DNA from: Haliclona indistincta
Lineage: Eukaryota; Porifera; Demospongiae; Haplosclerida; Chalinidae
Length of the DNA stretch: 64,000 bases
Assembly (NCBI GenBank): GCA_964017065.1
Contig: OZ024783.1
Span: forward strand, 9,685,367-9,749,366
Direction: 5' to 3'
Shown: positions 36,375 to 47,995 of the stretch, one piece after another
Position numbering within the stretch: the first letter of the stretch is position 1
Layout: each line of letters starts with the position of its first letter
Program-made: the position numbers and the translations under genes
The notes under the pieces: generated by a model
What the model saw: the letters and a program-made list of their open reading frames with translations, nothing else
What the model was told of the DNA's origin: nothing
The model's database searches: none

Positions 36375-37271
36375 ATGGAGCAAACCTACAGCTACTATGC
36401 ATACCGGAAGGATTTACCAGAACTTGTGGTCTTCTCTGTTTGGGCACTAATAGCCTGTGTTTTTGTAGCTCCACAGCCAATGCTTTACTGGTGTCGTAAA
36501 AAGCATCCAAATGTGAGATGTTGTATCGATTGGTTTACTCGTACAGTGATAGAACCTATCATAGAATGTGTTTTCAGTGCGATGTTGAAAAAGTCCCCAA
36601 ATGAAGATGGCAAACAGGACGAGGTGTACACTATTTTCAATTACAAAGTCCCAGAAGTATATAAACTACACTTGTTTGTTGTTATACTTAATTTAGTAGG
36701 AGTTGCATTGATACAATTTGTAGACGATTTTGTTTTTGAAGAATCGTACATTTGCAACACTGATCCTGACCTGGCTTGCTTTCGTAAATTTCCTAAAATG
36801 TCTACTCCACGCTTGGACTGCTCTAACTCAAGCTATTTCGAAGAAAATAACATCACTTCCGTCATCTGTTATAGATTCGCGTTAAGACTAGGCCAAGCCA
36901 CTGGATCTGCTCTTGGCTTAGTAGTAACAACTGCTCTTATTTTCTATCCTATCAACTATATTCTAATCGGACTTTCTCAAACCCTGCTGATGAAATATTT
37001 CAAAAAGACAAGAAAAGCACCGTTTCCATGTATAGTACATGTATGTCTTTGTCCTGCTATTATTCCTATACAGATTTTATTTGCATTTGTAATAGTTGGT
37101 TTAGCTGTCGTCTTAACTTATTATCAGTATCAAATTTGTACCACATCAGGGCAAATAGTAACAGTAATTACAAAAAATTGTTGTATAACTTATACAGTAG
37201 CATATTCTACTATATGGTTTCCTTGGTGGTCATTTACGAAGAAAGATGAAATTAGCTATGAACAAATATAA
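36375..37271 (+). CDS. Intact 5TM orphan family member, 298 residues
   Basis: The start at 36375 is chosen because MEQTYSYYAYRKDLPEL aligns with the N-termini of the family; the frame is open 26 codons further upstream. Predicted spans are at about residues 14-38, 98-120, 186-212, 222-250 and 262-284. Between spans two and three lies the family loop FEESYICNTDPDLACF...PRLDCSNSSYFEENNITSVIC with cysteine spacing C-x7-C-x13-C-x15-C and an NIT glycosylation site, which places the loop outside. After it comes RLGQATGSALG, and the final span carries WFPWWSFTKK. It is intronless. Its function is unknown to me. Confidence 0.85.
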   Translation: MEQTYSYYAYRKDLPELVVFSVWALIACVFVAPQPMLYWCRKKHPNVRCCIDWFTRTVIEPIIECVFSAMLKKSPNEDGKQDEVYTIFNYKVPEVYKLHLFVVILNLVGVALIQFVDDFVFEESYICNTDPDLACFRKFPKMSTPRLDCSNSSYFEENNITSVICYRFALRLGQATGSALGLVVTTALIFYPINYILIGLSQTLLMKYFKKTRKAPFPCIVHVCLCPAIIPIQILFAFVIVGLAVVLTYYQYQICTTSGQIVTVITKNCCITYTVAYSTIWFPWWSFTKKDEISYEQI

Positions 37272-37570
37272 TTTTGTTGGTCATACTGTGTGTAATTCAC
37301 ATTATTATTGCATTTTGAGAATATGATGTAGAAGTTGACTAGTGTGACAAGAAGTCTACACAAGATGTGACTCTGAACAATTAATATTGTATCACTCTTG
37401 TATTCTATACCTCTTGTAGTCATACTGTCTCCACTCTAGTCTCTATATAATAGCACATCTCTGCTGTGTGGATCAATTTGATAATAATTCGCTGCTAAAC
37501 AGTTGTGATTTCTTCCACGCTCAGTAACGTCATGTTGATGACCGCACATGTCCCATTATTTAGTTGGTTA

Positions 37571-38786
37571 TTAGGGAGACACGGTAGTGTCTCCCTATGT
37601 AGGGATGAACGAGAAAACAAGATGGCGGCTACATACAATGTATTAGCGTTCAAACGCTGATATTTCGCCTGGTGATAAATTTTATACGTCCAAAGACACT
37701 TAGATCTGCTCTCTGGCGTTGCCCCATCTTACAGTAGCAAGGAGATTGCTCGAAATTGTTACTAAAGTGACGAACCTGGAAACGGTGAAAATCGACTTTC
37801 GTCATCTTCGTTTTCTTATTCTTCTTTCTTCCACTCGCCTAGCGCCTTTACGCGAGCAGTGTCAAGACCAAAACACCCACGAACAGTCGTGAAATTCTCC
37901 TGGCATGTGCCTTTTGAACTTACTTTTTAGCGAAACGACGATATACATTTGACGAGCTCACGATCACGAACAGTTGTCAGCTAAGTGTTTGACGCCATTA
38001 TTGTGATTACGTAATACGCACGTGACCAAACACACATGTAGAGTATCGCCATATGGAGAGCGCATATTGGCGTCTGGAGTCTTCGAAGAAGAACTCACAG
38101 AGTAAGGTCGTGTAGTATCACCGTTCTGCTGCTTGCCAGATAGTATCACAGCCATACAGAAAATTCTAAACCAGAGTGGGCGGGGCTCGTATGCTGTGCA
38201 TCCAGGCTGCGCTGCAGCATGCATGAATGCATGAGCTAGTTTCACCATTTAGGAGCTACAAGTTAAAAAGCAATTATCAAGAAAAGCAAACCAAACCAAT
38301 GATGGAAACAAAAAAGAGATACATTATCTTGCCGAATTCGAACTGCACCAAAAATTTGAAACTCACTGTAAAAGAAAAAAGGACACAAACAAGAAAATAA
38401 AAAGATTTCTAACGAAATCAAAAGGATGTAGGGATAAAGAAATCTGCTACTGGTCCACAATGTAAACCAACAAGGAGCAAGCATGGAATGGTAACACGAT
38501 TGACTTGCTAACAGACCATAGATCCCTACATCAGTGGCTGACTACAGCAGTTCTGCTAGTTGCTATTGACTGACACCTGACATGCATTGGTTAGCTTGTG
38601 ACAAAATAATTATAGTATAGTCAAAATGTTATGTACAGCCACTGATGTAGGGATCTATGGTCTGTTAGCAAGTCAATCGTGTTACCATTCCATGCTTGCT
38701 CCTTGTTGGTTTACATTGTGGACCAGTAGCAGATTTCTTTATCCCTACATCCTTTTGATTTCGTTAGAAATCTTTTTATTTTCTTG
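37571..38786 (+). mobile_element. Second full-length copy of the composite TTAGGGAG element
   Basis: It has the same order as 4971-6239: palindromic left end, CAAGATGGCGGC near 37618, reduced CTT-rich tract, then the foldback unit (38389-38786). Flanks are GGTTA on the left and TTAACC on the right, again compatible with A-T insertion and no target duplication. Confidence 0.8.
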
Positions 38787-39169
38787 TTAACCTTGTAATC
38801 GTCATTGATACATCACACTTTCAAGTTTTACGAAGACAAAGAGAGCAGGTAAGTGTGGCCGCTATCAGGCAGAGTTCGAATTGATCATTCTCTAGAAAAT
38901 GTATCAGTATTCTATAGTGCAATGTTCAGTTTAGTTTTTTGTAACAGTATTAGTGTGCTAAAAGACTCATTAGAAGAGAAGCACTGTAGCAACACGTAAC
39001 CAGACTCAATAAAGCACCAAAGGTGCAGATGCCTCGGTGCAGTAGCATGTATGCTAGCATGCAATTAGCAGATACAAGATACAGGTAGATCCATGGAAGT
39101 ATCAAAACAGTATCATAGAAGCATATGCATGCAATGCAAGCTACAGTAGAAGTGACCAGCAGATCCATG
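38787..39169. other. Non-coding
   Basis: No gene seen. From about 39060 it grades into sequence rich in AGCAGATC, which becomes the minisatellite. Confidence 0.45.
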
Positions 39170-39660
<491 letters not shown>

Positions 39661-40041
39661 AAAGTTGTATTGAAGCCAAACAGAACAATGTAGCTGGGCG
39701 TGACTGTAACTGCTCTGCTCGCTCCGGCTCACCTGTCGAGCAGCTAAGTGAACTCAAACAAGCTTTAGCTCGCTAGTTTCACTGCTGCCTATGGACTCGC
39801 GCGAGCTGTACTATCACAGATCAAGCCTTCAAGTTGCACTGTAGCCATCTGTAGACAGTTTTGTCTATGAAGTAGGCCCGAGTGCTCAAGACGGCTGTTT
39901 AGGTTAGCAAATCACGCCATAACTTCAAAACAAAGGCTTTAATAGCAAATCTGTCAAATTTGATTTTCATAAACTATCGAGATCTACCTGTATTGCAAGT
40001 TTCAGCGCTTAGTAGCAAGCGGTTGCTGAGATACGCATTGC

Positions 40042-40043
<2 letters not shown>

Positions 40044-40100
<57 letters not shown>
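40044..40100. repeat. (CA)n microsatellite
   Basis: About 28 units, uninterrupted. Confidence 0.95.
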
Positions 40101-40104
<4 letters not shown>

Positions 40105-40519
40105 AACAGACTACTGTATGCCTCGTGGCTCCGCCCACACCTCGGCATAATGATGTACAATTATTGACTGAGCCCATTCGGAATATGCTCTTTCTGGCAT
40201 CCTCCTCAATTACATATTTTGTTACCTTTCTTGATACTAGCACCTTATCGTGTGGTCCCTTACCGAACTCAGACTTGTCTACAGATTGAATTAAAAAAAA
40301 ACTGAACTTGCATGAGATACAATGTATAGGCACAGCGAAAGAATGACTACATTGCCCTTTCCACACTTTAAATACTTAGCTGCCAAACACATTGACGTCA
40401 CTTTATGCTACACCACACATTGTCAGAAGTATAATTGATCTTGTAGCTCAGGAAGCTCTAAGATCAAAGGCACCGCTAGTGGAATATATCCCATACCACT
40501 GCGGATTTCAGGGCAATAC

Positions 40520-40625
40520 TTATATCCCTCAGGAAGTAGTTCTACTTCCTGGGGGATATATATATCGCCCAGGAAGTCACGCTCACTTCCTGGGGAATAT
40601 ATATATCCTCCAGGAAGTCAGCTGA
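40520..40625. repeat. Three tandem palindromes with CAGGAAGT / ACTTCCTG cores
   Basis: Each palindrome joins CAGGAAGT to ACTTCCTG (the third ends in GACTTC) and is separated by ATATATAT. GGAAGT is the core of ETS-factor sites. It may equally be a small foldback element, since 40475-40510 also contains CCCATACC palindrome pieces like those near 41.3 kb. Confidence 0.6.
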
Positions 40626-40639
40626 CTTCAAAAAGTTAC

Positions 40640-41228
40640 CTCCCACTTACCCCTCCGTACGAAAGGAGGAGAGGCTGGCTTCACAGAGAGTGAAGCCGAA
40701 GTTGCCTTTGAAGAGATTGCGGCGATTTTATAGCACTAAAGTTTCATGACACTTGTGGGACTCAAATAGTGCGAAAAAATGGCGTCTTGAACTTGTGGAC
40801 AACAAAATAAACCAGCCATAATCATGTAAAGGGAACTATTTGCAGCATCTAAAAGCACGACTAAGTTTGGAGCATCAACCAAGCTCGTCGCCGAGTCGTC
40901 GGGAGGGCCAAGCTCAAGCTTAGCAAAGAACGCGTTACTCGAGACAAACGCCGGGACCGTTCGACAGTGACGAACGACGCCGGTCACGGAATGGCTGGAC
41001 AAACTACTGCAACCTAGGTTTGTTAAGCTGCAAAGGCTACATAACTAAACTGCAGGACCCACACGTATGCCTCAGCGAGGCTTACCGTTGCTGTCATTTC
41101 TTCGGGCGGTCAACCAGTGATCACTCGCGTACTCGACAAAGTTGGCTTATTCAGGTTAGTAAACGAACGAAAGTGTGCAGAAAGCCAGTCTTGCTGTTGG
41201 ATCTTAGAGCTTTCTGAGCTACAAAATA
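40640..41228. other. CpG-richer unassigned segment
   Basis: A minus-strand frame (41002-40736) lacks an ATG and is not recognised. No splice-consistent model was found. It may be a promoter-like or element-internal sequence. Confidence 0.3.
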
Positions 41229-41329
41229 GTTAACCCATGGGTTCCTCGGCAGTATGGAATATACCCTCGGGCGGTATAATTAACCAGCCTCGGGTATATC
41301 CCATACCGCCTCGGAACCCATGGGTTAAC
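41229..41329. repeat. Palindrome, about 100 bases
   Basis: GTTAACCCATGGGTTCC at the left is mirrored by GGAACCCATGGGTTAAC at the right, with short GC-rich stems and little spacer. Confidence 0.85.
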
Positions 41330-41675
41330 CTATACTTGTTATGACACAAAATTCATATAAATTTTAAATACATACAAAAGTAATACTATCTAGCAGCAAG
41401 CTAACAGTAACAAACAAAAATAATGCAAAAGTGCACGAACATCCATTATAATAAAACTATACTCAATATACAGACACCTGCCTATCTTTATATACTTTTT
41501 ATAGCATAAACCAGTCCAGGGGTTATAAGAAATGCTATACAATAAAGCAATTCCTACATAGACGTTCTTCAAATTTTCAGTAGCTTGATCTGCTCTTGTA
41601 GAGGATGAATTAAATTGTAAATAAGATATATAAACGGTACCAGCAAGTATTATAATCCCAAAGAATAAGTAATAT
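41330..41675. other. Non-coding between two palindromes
   Basis: AT-rich; nothing recognised. Confidence 0.4.
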
Positions 41676-41855
41676 ATAAACCATGGCTTGGAGGTGTGTA
41701 TGCCGAATATACCACCCGAGGTCGAGGTCAGAGGAAGTTTGCAGCCGAGATAAACCCCGAGCGAAGCGAGGGGTTTATCGAGGCTGCAAACTTCCGATGA
41801 CCGAGACCGAGGGTGGTATATTCGGTATACACACCGACAAGCCATGGTTCATATG
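41676..41855. repeat. Long palindrome, about 180 bases, nearly perfect
   Basis: ACCATGGCTTGG...GGTATATTCGG type arms of about 80 bases meet at a loop centred on CCGAGCGAAGCGAGG near 41762. It contains AAGTTTGCAGCC and its complement. Confidence 0.9.
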
Positions 41856-42237
41856 TTATATACTTTAGTGTGTGGGCGTCGCTTCTTGCTCGCGTTCGCG
41901 TGGATCTCGTTTTAGCAGTGAGTCACAGGCCGAGAGGAGGCCCCAAGTGTGTACGCGTACCTGAGTAGAGTGTGTGGCAAAGACTTGGACAGCTTTGTGC
42001 TTCTAGAGCGAAAGAGCGATCGCCAAGTTTTACAAATTGTTCTTGCAATATTCAACATAACTTGGGCGGGGTTTGTCACATGCTTGCCAATTTAATACCC
42101 ACAAGTGTCAGGATGATTGTACACTATAAATCTCAGCCACTGCTGCACTTCTTTGACGTGCAACCGGGTGCTGCTAGTTGCAAGGCGAATAACTTTCCGA
42201 GGATGCCGTCGTGCAACCTCAACCTGGTCACGTGACC

Positions 42238-43180
42238 AGGGCACACCTCTTGGTTAGCCCCTTGAGGAGTGTATTTCTCATATACCTCCATGGAGGTATA
42301 TATCGCATAATCTCCATGGTGGATTATGCGATATATACCACCATGGAGCAGAGGAGGTTGGAAGCAATAATATTCAGTCATATGACTTGTGGTTTGTAAA
42401 TTCTCTCCAAATCAAAATGTATGGCGAATCTTAGTTGTCAATTTTACGCTATTCTCTGGACAGAATTTAACGAATTTAGTATGAATCGAAAGCTCTTGCA
42501 CAGCAGATTACAAATATGCGATCTACCCGATCCAACCCAGGAGTTCCTGAGCTGCTATGGGCGAGAAAGTAGTGACGATTCTCAACTGCGGAAAACACTA
42601 CAGTTATTGTTCGTGCAAGCAATCAGCTTATTGACAGGCCTACTACAGACATCCTGAAGCAAAATCTTGGCGTTTAAAACGGCGAGTGAAGAGACAGCTC
42701 CATTGTTATCTGCAAAACCCAGTATACAGCTGACGAGACCTGGTCAGAGCTAGAACTAAGAAAGTTGCTTAAATTTAAGCTGTTTCACAGAAGAAAGATT
42801 CCTGAATCCAGCACAAGTGTGCTGTATACTGGAGTTGTGCTACTTCTTCCTAGATTTCACGACATACAAAGCACAGAAACTGGTGTGCAGTGCACTTTAC
42901 AAATAGCTAAACCAATATTCTAAGATCATATCTTTAAGTAAGACCAGAAATCAAGCTCTACGCAATACCATTTTAGAAAGAATCCACGAATGAGTTCTAG
43001 TGCTGTATGCTAGCGCCATTGAGCCACGCCTCACGATGGAACGTTAGCTATGCTCATTCGAAATCACGTGCGCATAATAACAGCCTACAATCACGTGCGC
43101 ATACTAATGCTTCCAACCTCCTCTGACCATGGAGGTATATGAGAAATTCACTCTTCAATGGGTTAACTGAGGTGTGCACC
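42238..43180. mobile_element. Element of about 0.94 kb with about 58-base terminal inverted repeats
   Basis: Left arm GCACACCTCTTGGTTAGCCC through CATATACCTCCATGG is inverted at 43127-43180. A further small palindrome lies at 42285-42350. It encloses a 78-codon open frame (42421-42657). Confidence 0.75.
42421..42657 (+). CDS. Small open frame inside an inverted-repeat element, unknown
   Basis: A 78-residue frame with ATG (MANLSCQFYAILWTEF) and stop is the only substantial frame within the element. It resembles no transposase I know. It could be a captured exon or chance. Confidence 0.25.
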   Translation: MANLSCQFYAILWTEFNEFSMNRKLLHSRLQICDLPDPTQEFLSCYGRESSDDSQLRKTLQLLFVQAISLLTGLLQTS

Positions 43181-43264
43181 ATGGTGGGGAATATGAGAAA
43201 TATACCACCTGCGCCTTGTATGGGGACGCCCACACACTATGGTATATATGTATAAACACCGCAG

Positions 43265-43678
43265 TGAGAGCTTTCGTACAATCTTTATTTTTGAAATTTT
43301 AACGAAGACAAAATTGATGAAGTTCATGGTCAGACCAGTAACTGTCACCACACCAAGTACAGAGGCAGCAGCTGAGCCTATTCTGAACACAAACCGATAG
43401 CAAATGACAGAGGTGAAGTCGGTATTAGAGCAGTTCAAGCGTGGAGTATCCATATCAGGATTAGTGCTGCAAGTATGTGATTCTTCTATCAAAAAATCAT
43501 CCCAAAATTGTATCAGTGCAACTCCAATCAGAGTAAGAGCCATGCTATACAGCACATGAGTGTAAAGGACAGGAACTTTTTCATTGAATATAGTAAACTC
43601 GTCATCATCTCTCTTCAGCATAGAACTAAATGCAACTTCTATAGTAGGATTTCTGAAACAATCAGAAAACCACTGTAA
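43265..43678 (-). pseudogene. 5TM family fragment, reverse orientation
   Basis: The minus strand reads FRNPTIEVAFSSMLKR, then EFTIFNEKVPVLYTHVLY, FWDDFLIEESHTCSTNPD, NCSNTDFTSVICYRF and a TM3-like tract. The loop is shortened, losing part of the cysteine array, and both ends of the gene are missing. Confidence 0.75.
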
Positions 43679-43681
43679 ACT

Positions 43682-44237
43682 GTACCACTAGAGGAGGAGG
43701 CATCTCAGTGGTGCTCAGAGTAGAAGCAACCAACAACACTGTACAACTGGTCAATAATGTACGTCTGAACAACAACAAAGCACAGTTTGGAGGTGGTTTG
43801 TATCTAGGCTTCCATGACAATGCCAGTGGTAATACTGTTACTGTAGATAATGTTGAGGTGACAGAGAATGAGGTGATAATAGAGAGGGATAGTCCAGCAT
43901 ATGTACGTTATTACCGCTTTAACTACAGAATTGAATCAGGAGGCACTCTTAACCACACACGTGCTGTGCATGACATCTGGGGCAGAAATATAAAAGTTCC
44001 TGATAAGATTCTAATAGAGTTTATTAATGGTCCAGCATTCACACTAGATCAACTGAGCACACTATCGTCAAAGATACTGGGTAACTGTTCTGATAATTAC
44101 ACCAATCAAAGCTCACTTCTGTATATTCATCCACTTCAGTTTTCCGCCATCAGAGTTACAATACACTTTCGTCAATGTAGTCCATCAGCATCTTCTCCAC
44201 CAACATATTCAAACCCTAGAATATGCAATACTTGTCT
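43682..44237 (+). pseudogene. Fragment of the beta-helix gene at 44946
   Basis: This duplicates 45640-46205 (residues about 232-418) with few changes, including SPAYVRYYRFNY and FINGPAFTLDQLSTLSS. It starts next to a 5TM fragment in the opposite direction and ends where the TTAGGGAG element begins. There is no start codon context or membrane part. Confidence 0.85.
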
Positions 44238-44242
44238 TGTAG

Positions 44243-44501
44243 GTGAGTTGAAGAAAGAAAACGAAGATGACGAAACACGATTTTCACCATTTTTAGTTCC
44301 GTCACTTTAGCAACAATCTCGAGCAATCTCCTTGCTACTGTATGATGGGGCAACGCCAGATAGCAGATGTAAGTGTCTTTTGACGTATAAAATTCATCAC
44401 CAGGCGAAATATCAGCGTTTGAACGCTAATAGATTGTATGTAGCTGCCATCTTTTTTTCTCGTTCAACCCTACATAGGGAGGCACTACCGTGCCTCCCTA
44501 A
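44243..44501 (-). mobile_element. Short copy of the TTAGGGAG element, reverse orientation
   Basis: Only the left 260 bases of the element are present, including the palindromic tip (44476-44499) and AAGATGGCAGCTAC. The flank CTATATTGAACTA adjoining its tip matches the uninterrupted sequence at about 50536-50550. Confidence 0.8.
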
Positions 44502-44889
44502 TAGTTCAATATAGAATTTGCCGAAATGAAAATAGTAGCAGACGACAGTACAATTATCCTTTTGCACACATCGCATTTGATGAGTACATGCATTACATAG
44601 CCGGCTTATTTGGTCATGAGTTCTTGTATCAAGCATGTCATAATGTTATACAACTTGTTTTTACATCAGCAGTTTATTCTTTTAAAACACTTATCTGAAA
44701 GCAGTTTGTGTTATTTGCAAGGAAATGCAGGAAATTGGTCAAATATGGTCATACAGAATTGACATCAAAAAGTGTGGAAACTCTCACAGGTATAGAGCAA
44801 AACAAGAGCAGCCTTCAAGGCGCTGATGCAATCAATCGTTACATAATTTGATGCAAGCAAGCACGTGCAGCATATGTGCACTGCAGGTG
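44502..44889. other. Upstream region shared with the 5TM gene at 50892
   Basis: 44502-44775 aligns with 50535-50800 and more weakly with 9150-9400. The beta-helix gene therefore seems to have acquired upstream sequence from a 5TM locus, or the reverse. Confidence 0.6.
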
Positions 44890-44897
44890 TATATAAA
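44890..44897 (+). promoter_or_regulatory. TATA box
   Basis: TATATAAA lies 49 bases before the ATG at 44946, a suitable place for a core promoter with a short leader. Confidence 0.55.
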
Positions 44898-44945
44898 CAA
44901 TGAAAACTATAGTGCATAACATCGGCAGCAATTGCACACTTAGAG

Positions 44946-47738
44946 ATGTCTGCTGTTGCAATTTTCCTACTGGTTCTGCCAGTGGTCTCTCTATGCTATT
45001 TTACTGACCAGAGGCTAATCTATGTGGACAGCAGCCAGACTGGTATAAACGACTCCTCCTGCTGGGAGAGAGGCTACTCCACTCCTTGCCTCTTCTTCAA
45101 TTTGGCTCTCAAAGGAGCCCAGCACTATAACCACTCAATCACCATCCTCCTCCAACCAGGACAACACCAGCTGCACAATGGCAGAGAGACTGAGCTCAAG
45201 GACATGTCCCAGCTAGCCATTGTGGGTAATAGCAGTCAAGGTGAGCCTGTAGTCATCACGTGTCAGCCATTGACTGGTCTAGCATTCCTCCGGTCAACCA
45301 ATATCACAATCAGTAACTTGACTTTGATTAACTGTGGAAGAATACGAAGCGAACACAATAATGATTATAACCCGATCCAAGTAGCAATATTGTTTACTGG
45401 CTGCTCCTCAATAGAATTGAGCAATCTTCACATTAATGAGTCTAGTGGCACTGGTGTTGCTGTTTATAATGCAATGGACAAAGTTAGCATTGACTCGTGT
45501 CAGTTCATGTATAGAGGAGGAGGAGGGTTAGTGATAGAGACTAGCGAGGCCACCTCTCAATCATTCTGTACTATAACTAACTCCACCTTCACTCACAACA
45601 CTGCTAGTAGTGCAGCTGCTGGCCAGTGGATCAACCCGTGTGGCAGTACCACTAGAGGAGGAGGAGGAGGCATCTCAGTGGTGCTCAGAGGAGAAGCAAC
45701 CAACAACACTGTACAACTGGTTAATAATGTACGTCTGAACAACAACAAAGCACAGTTTAGAGGTGGTCTGTATCTAGGCTTCCATGACAATGCCAGTGGT
45801 AATACTGTTACTGTAGACAATGTTGAGGTGACAGAGAATGAGGTGATAATAGAGAGGGACAGTCCAGCATATGTACGTTATCACCGCTTTAACTACACAG
45901 TTGAATCAGGAGGCACTCTTAACCACACACGTGCTGTGCATGACATCTGGGGCAGAAATAATAAAGATCCTGATAAGATTCTAATAGAGTTTATTAATGG
46001 TCCAGCATTCACACTAGATCAACTGAGCACACTATCGTCACAGATACTGGCTAACTGTTCTGATAATTACACCAATCAAAGCTCACTTCTGTATATTCAT
46101 CCACTTCAGTTTTCCGCCATCAGAGTTACAATACACTTCCGGCAATGTAGTACATCAACATCTTCTCCACCAACATTTTTAAGCCCTTCATTATGCAATA
46201 CTTGTCGAACATCTGGTAAAAATGGAGGTTGTCCTTCCTCGTACTCAACTAATGATCGTAGTCGATCTTGTGTCCAAGGCAGAGGAGGAATACTGTGTGG
46301 CAATTGCAGTGAGGGACATGCTGTAGCCATTAATGATCCTGACCTCTCTTGCATCGAATGTGATTCCCCTTACTATGGGGTGGCCATATTCTTGTTTCTA
46401 CAACTAGTGCCAGTTCTGATCATGTTAACACTGTTGGCAGTTCTTCACATCAAAATCACTGATGGTAGTTTTAGTGGGTTTGTACTGATTAGTCAAATGG
46501 TAACACTGCAATTTCCAGGACTAGGATATTCATCCTGGATTCCTTCATGCTATGGGTCAGAATCTGACATGTTTATTAGAAAGAATTACTTGAGTATTCC
46601 TCTCACAGTGTACAGTATTTGGAACCTCAATTTCCTCAATCTTGATCCAGTTCCTTTCTGTATCCCTCACATAAACACAGCAGCAGGAGCTATTCTTCTT
46701 GAATACATCACAGCTGCCTGTCCTCTGGTATTTATTGTGGTGACATATATTTGGATCAAGTGGTACAATAATGGCTACAGGCTTGTTGTATACGCCACTA
46801 GGCCAGTCCATCAGCTACTGGCTCGCTTCTGGCAAAAATTCAAAATACAGCCTTCATTAATTGATACTTATGCTGGCTTGATGCTGCTATCATACATGCG
46901 TTTCTTAACCACTTCTGCTAAACTGCTCAAGTTCACTTTTGTCCTCACTAATACTGACGAAGATTATAACTACACTCCAGCATTTTATTATGATGCTAAC
47001 TTGAGCTACTTTACCAGTCGTCATGCTGCATATGGTGTCCTGGCAATATTGTGTCTACTGGTATTTGTACTTACTCCAACAATCATTCTCTTATTCTATC
47101 ATCTCAAATGCTTCCAGCGATGTCTGACAAGATGTAAGTTGGACAGGCCAGGTCTGCATGCACTGGTGGATGCTTATCAAGGGTGCTTCAAAAACAGTGC
47201 AACTGATGGTAGTGAGAGAAGGTACTTTGCTGGACTATATCTTTTGTTTCGTTTCTGCTATGTCTTTTTTCTAATCACACCAGTTCCTGGTATTACTGTT
47301 TCAGTTGCGATATTTGAAATGTGCTTTAGTTTTATTATGGCAGCAGTGATTGCTATATTTCGACCATATAAAACGATTGTCCATACCTTCACTAATTTTA
47401 TGGCAGTTTTTTTCTTGCTTGTGTATATATCAGCAGGTTTTATAACAGTGCTTGGCTTATACAGTGTTATATTTTATATCATGCTTTTATTCTTTCTATA
47501 CATTCCACTGTTGGTTCTCTGTATCTATCTCACATATTGCCTGTTCAAGCCCTGTTATGCACGAAGTACGATTTGTAAGTGCAGGAAAAAGCACAATCCA
47601 GCCAATGATGAACCACCATCTCAATACCAAGCTCCGACCATTGAAGCTTCTTTCACTACTGTCTCACTGCATGACTACATAGCAGACGACCTATACGCTG
47701 ATCGTGTACTCAATCCTGATGAATACAAGAAGCAGTAG
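44946..47738 (+). CDS. Intact beta-helix plus multi-pass membrane protein, 930 residues
   Basis: This single uninterrupted frame starts with a signal peptide (MSAVAIFLLVLPVVSLCYF). Residues about 20-430 form repeats with many N-glycosylation sites and motifs such as NLTLINCG and NVRLNNNKAQF, typical of a right-handed parallel beta-helix. A cysteine module GRGGILCGNCSEGHAVAI at about 444-470 leads into some eight to nine membrane spans (about 478-865). Between late spans stands LVDAYQGCFKN...RRYFAGLYLLFRF, a layout shared with the gene at 31722. The cytoplasmic tail ends SLHDYIADDLYADRVLNP. Such proteins are known as expanded uncharacterised families in sponges and other early animals. Receptor or adhesion roles are inferred from architecture only. 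Confidence 0.88.
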   Translation: MSAVAIFLLVLPVVSLCYFTDQRLIYVDSSQTGINDSSCWERGYSTPCLFFNLALKGAQHYNHSITILLQPGQHQLHNGRETELKDMSQLAIVGNSSQGEPVVITCQPLTGLAFLRSTNITISNLTLINCGRIRSEHNNDYNPIQVAILFTGCSSIELSNLHINESSGTGVAVYNAMDKVSIDSCQFMYRGGGGLVIETSEATSQSFCTITNSTFTHNTASSAAAGQWINPCGSTTRGGGGGISVVLRGEATNNTVQLVNNVRLNNNKAQFRGGLYLGFHDNASGNTVTVDNVEVTENEVIIERDSPAYVRYHRFNYTVESGGTLNHTRAVHDIWGRNNKDPDKILIEFINGPAFTLDQLSTLSSQILANCSDNYTNQSSLLYIHPLQFSAIRVTIHFRQCSTSTSSPPTFLSPSLCNTCRTSGKNGGCPSSYSTNDRSRSCVQGRGGILCGNCSEGHAVAINDPDLSCIECDSPYYGVAIFLFLQLVPVLIMLTLLAVLHIKITDGSFSGFVLISQMVTLQFPGLGYSSWIPSCYGSESDMFIRKNYLSIPLTVYSIWNLNFLNLDPVPFCIPHINTAAGAILLEYITAACPLVFIVVTYIWIKWYNNGYRLVVYATRPVHQLLARFWQKFKIQPSLIDTYAGLMLLSYMRFLTTSAKLLKFTFVLTNTDEDYNYTPAFYYDANLSYFTSRHAAYGVLAILCLLVFVLTPTIILLFYHLKCFQRCLTRCKLDRPGLHALVDAYQGCFKNSATDGSERRYFAGLYLLFRFCYVFFLITPVPGITVSVAIFEMCFSFIMAAVIAIFRPYKTIVHTFTNFMAVFFLLVYISAGFITVLGLYSVIFYIMLLFFLYIPLLVLCIYLTYCLFKPCYARSTICKCRKKHNPANDEPPSQYQAPTIEASFTTVSLHDYIADDLYADRVLNPDEYKKQ

Positions 47739-47995
47739 AGAGACACTAGTCTTACTCCTTCATGTAACTATTCGTTTGCTATGACCAGTAGATCCTGTGC
47801 AATAGTTAATAGTTGAGTTGACTGTGTGAACTAGAACAATGTAGCTAATCTCTGTTATTAATTTGTACATAATTATACATTGCAGTGTGTGATTATCAAA
47901 TTTCACGTTTCTGTTATTGTAGTTCATTATATTTCAACTTTTGTCTCGAAATTATAATAGTTTGAGTGAACCGGTGTGAGTGTATTAGACAGCTA

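Noticed and set aside
40736..41002. Minus-strand 88-codon frame
   Set aside because: No ATG, no recognisable domain and no matching splice partners.
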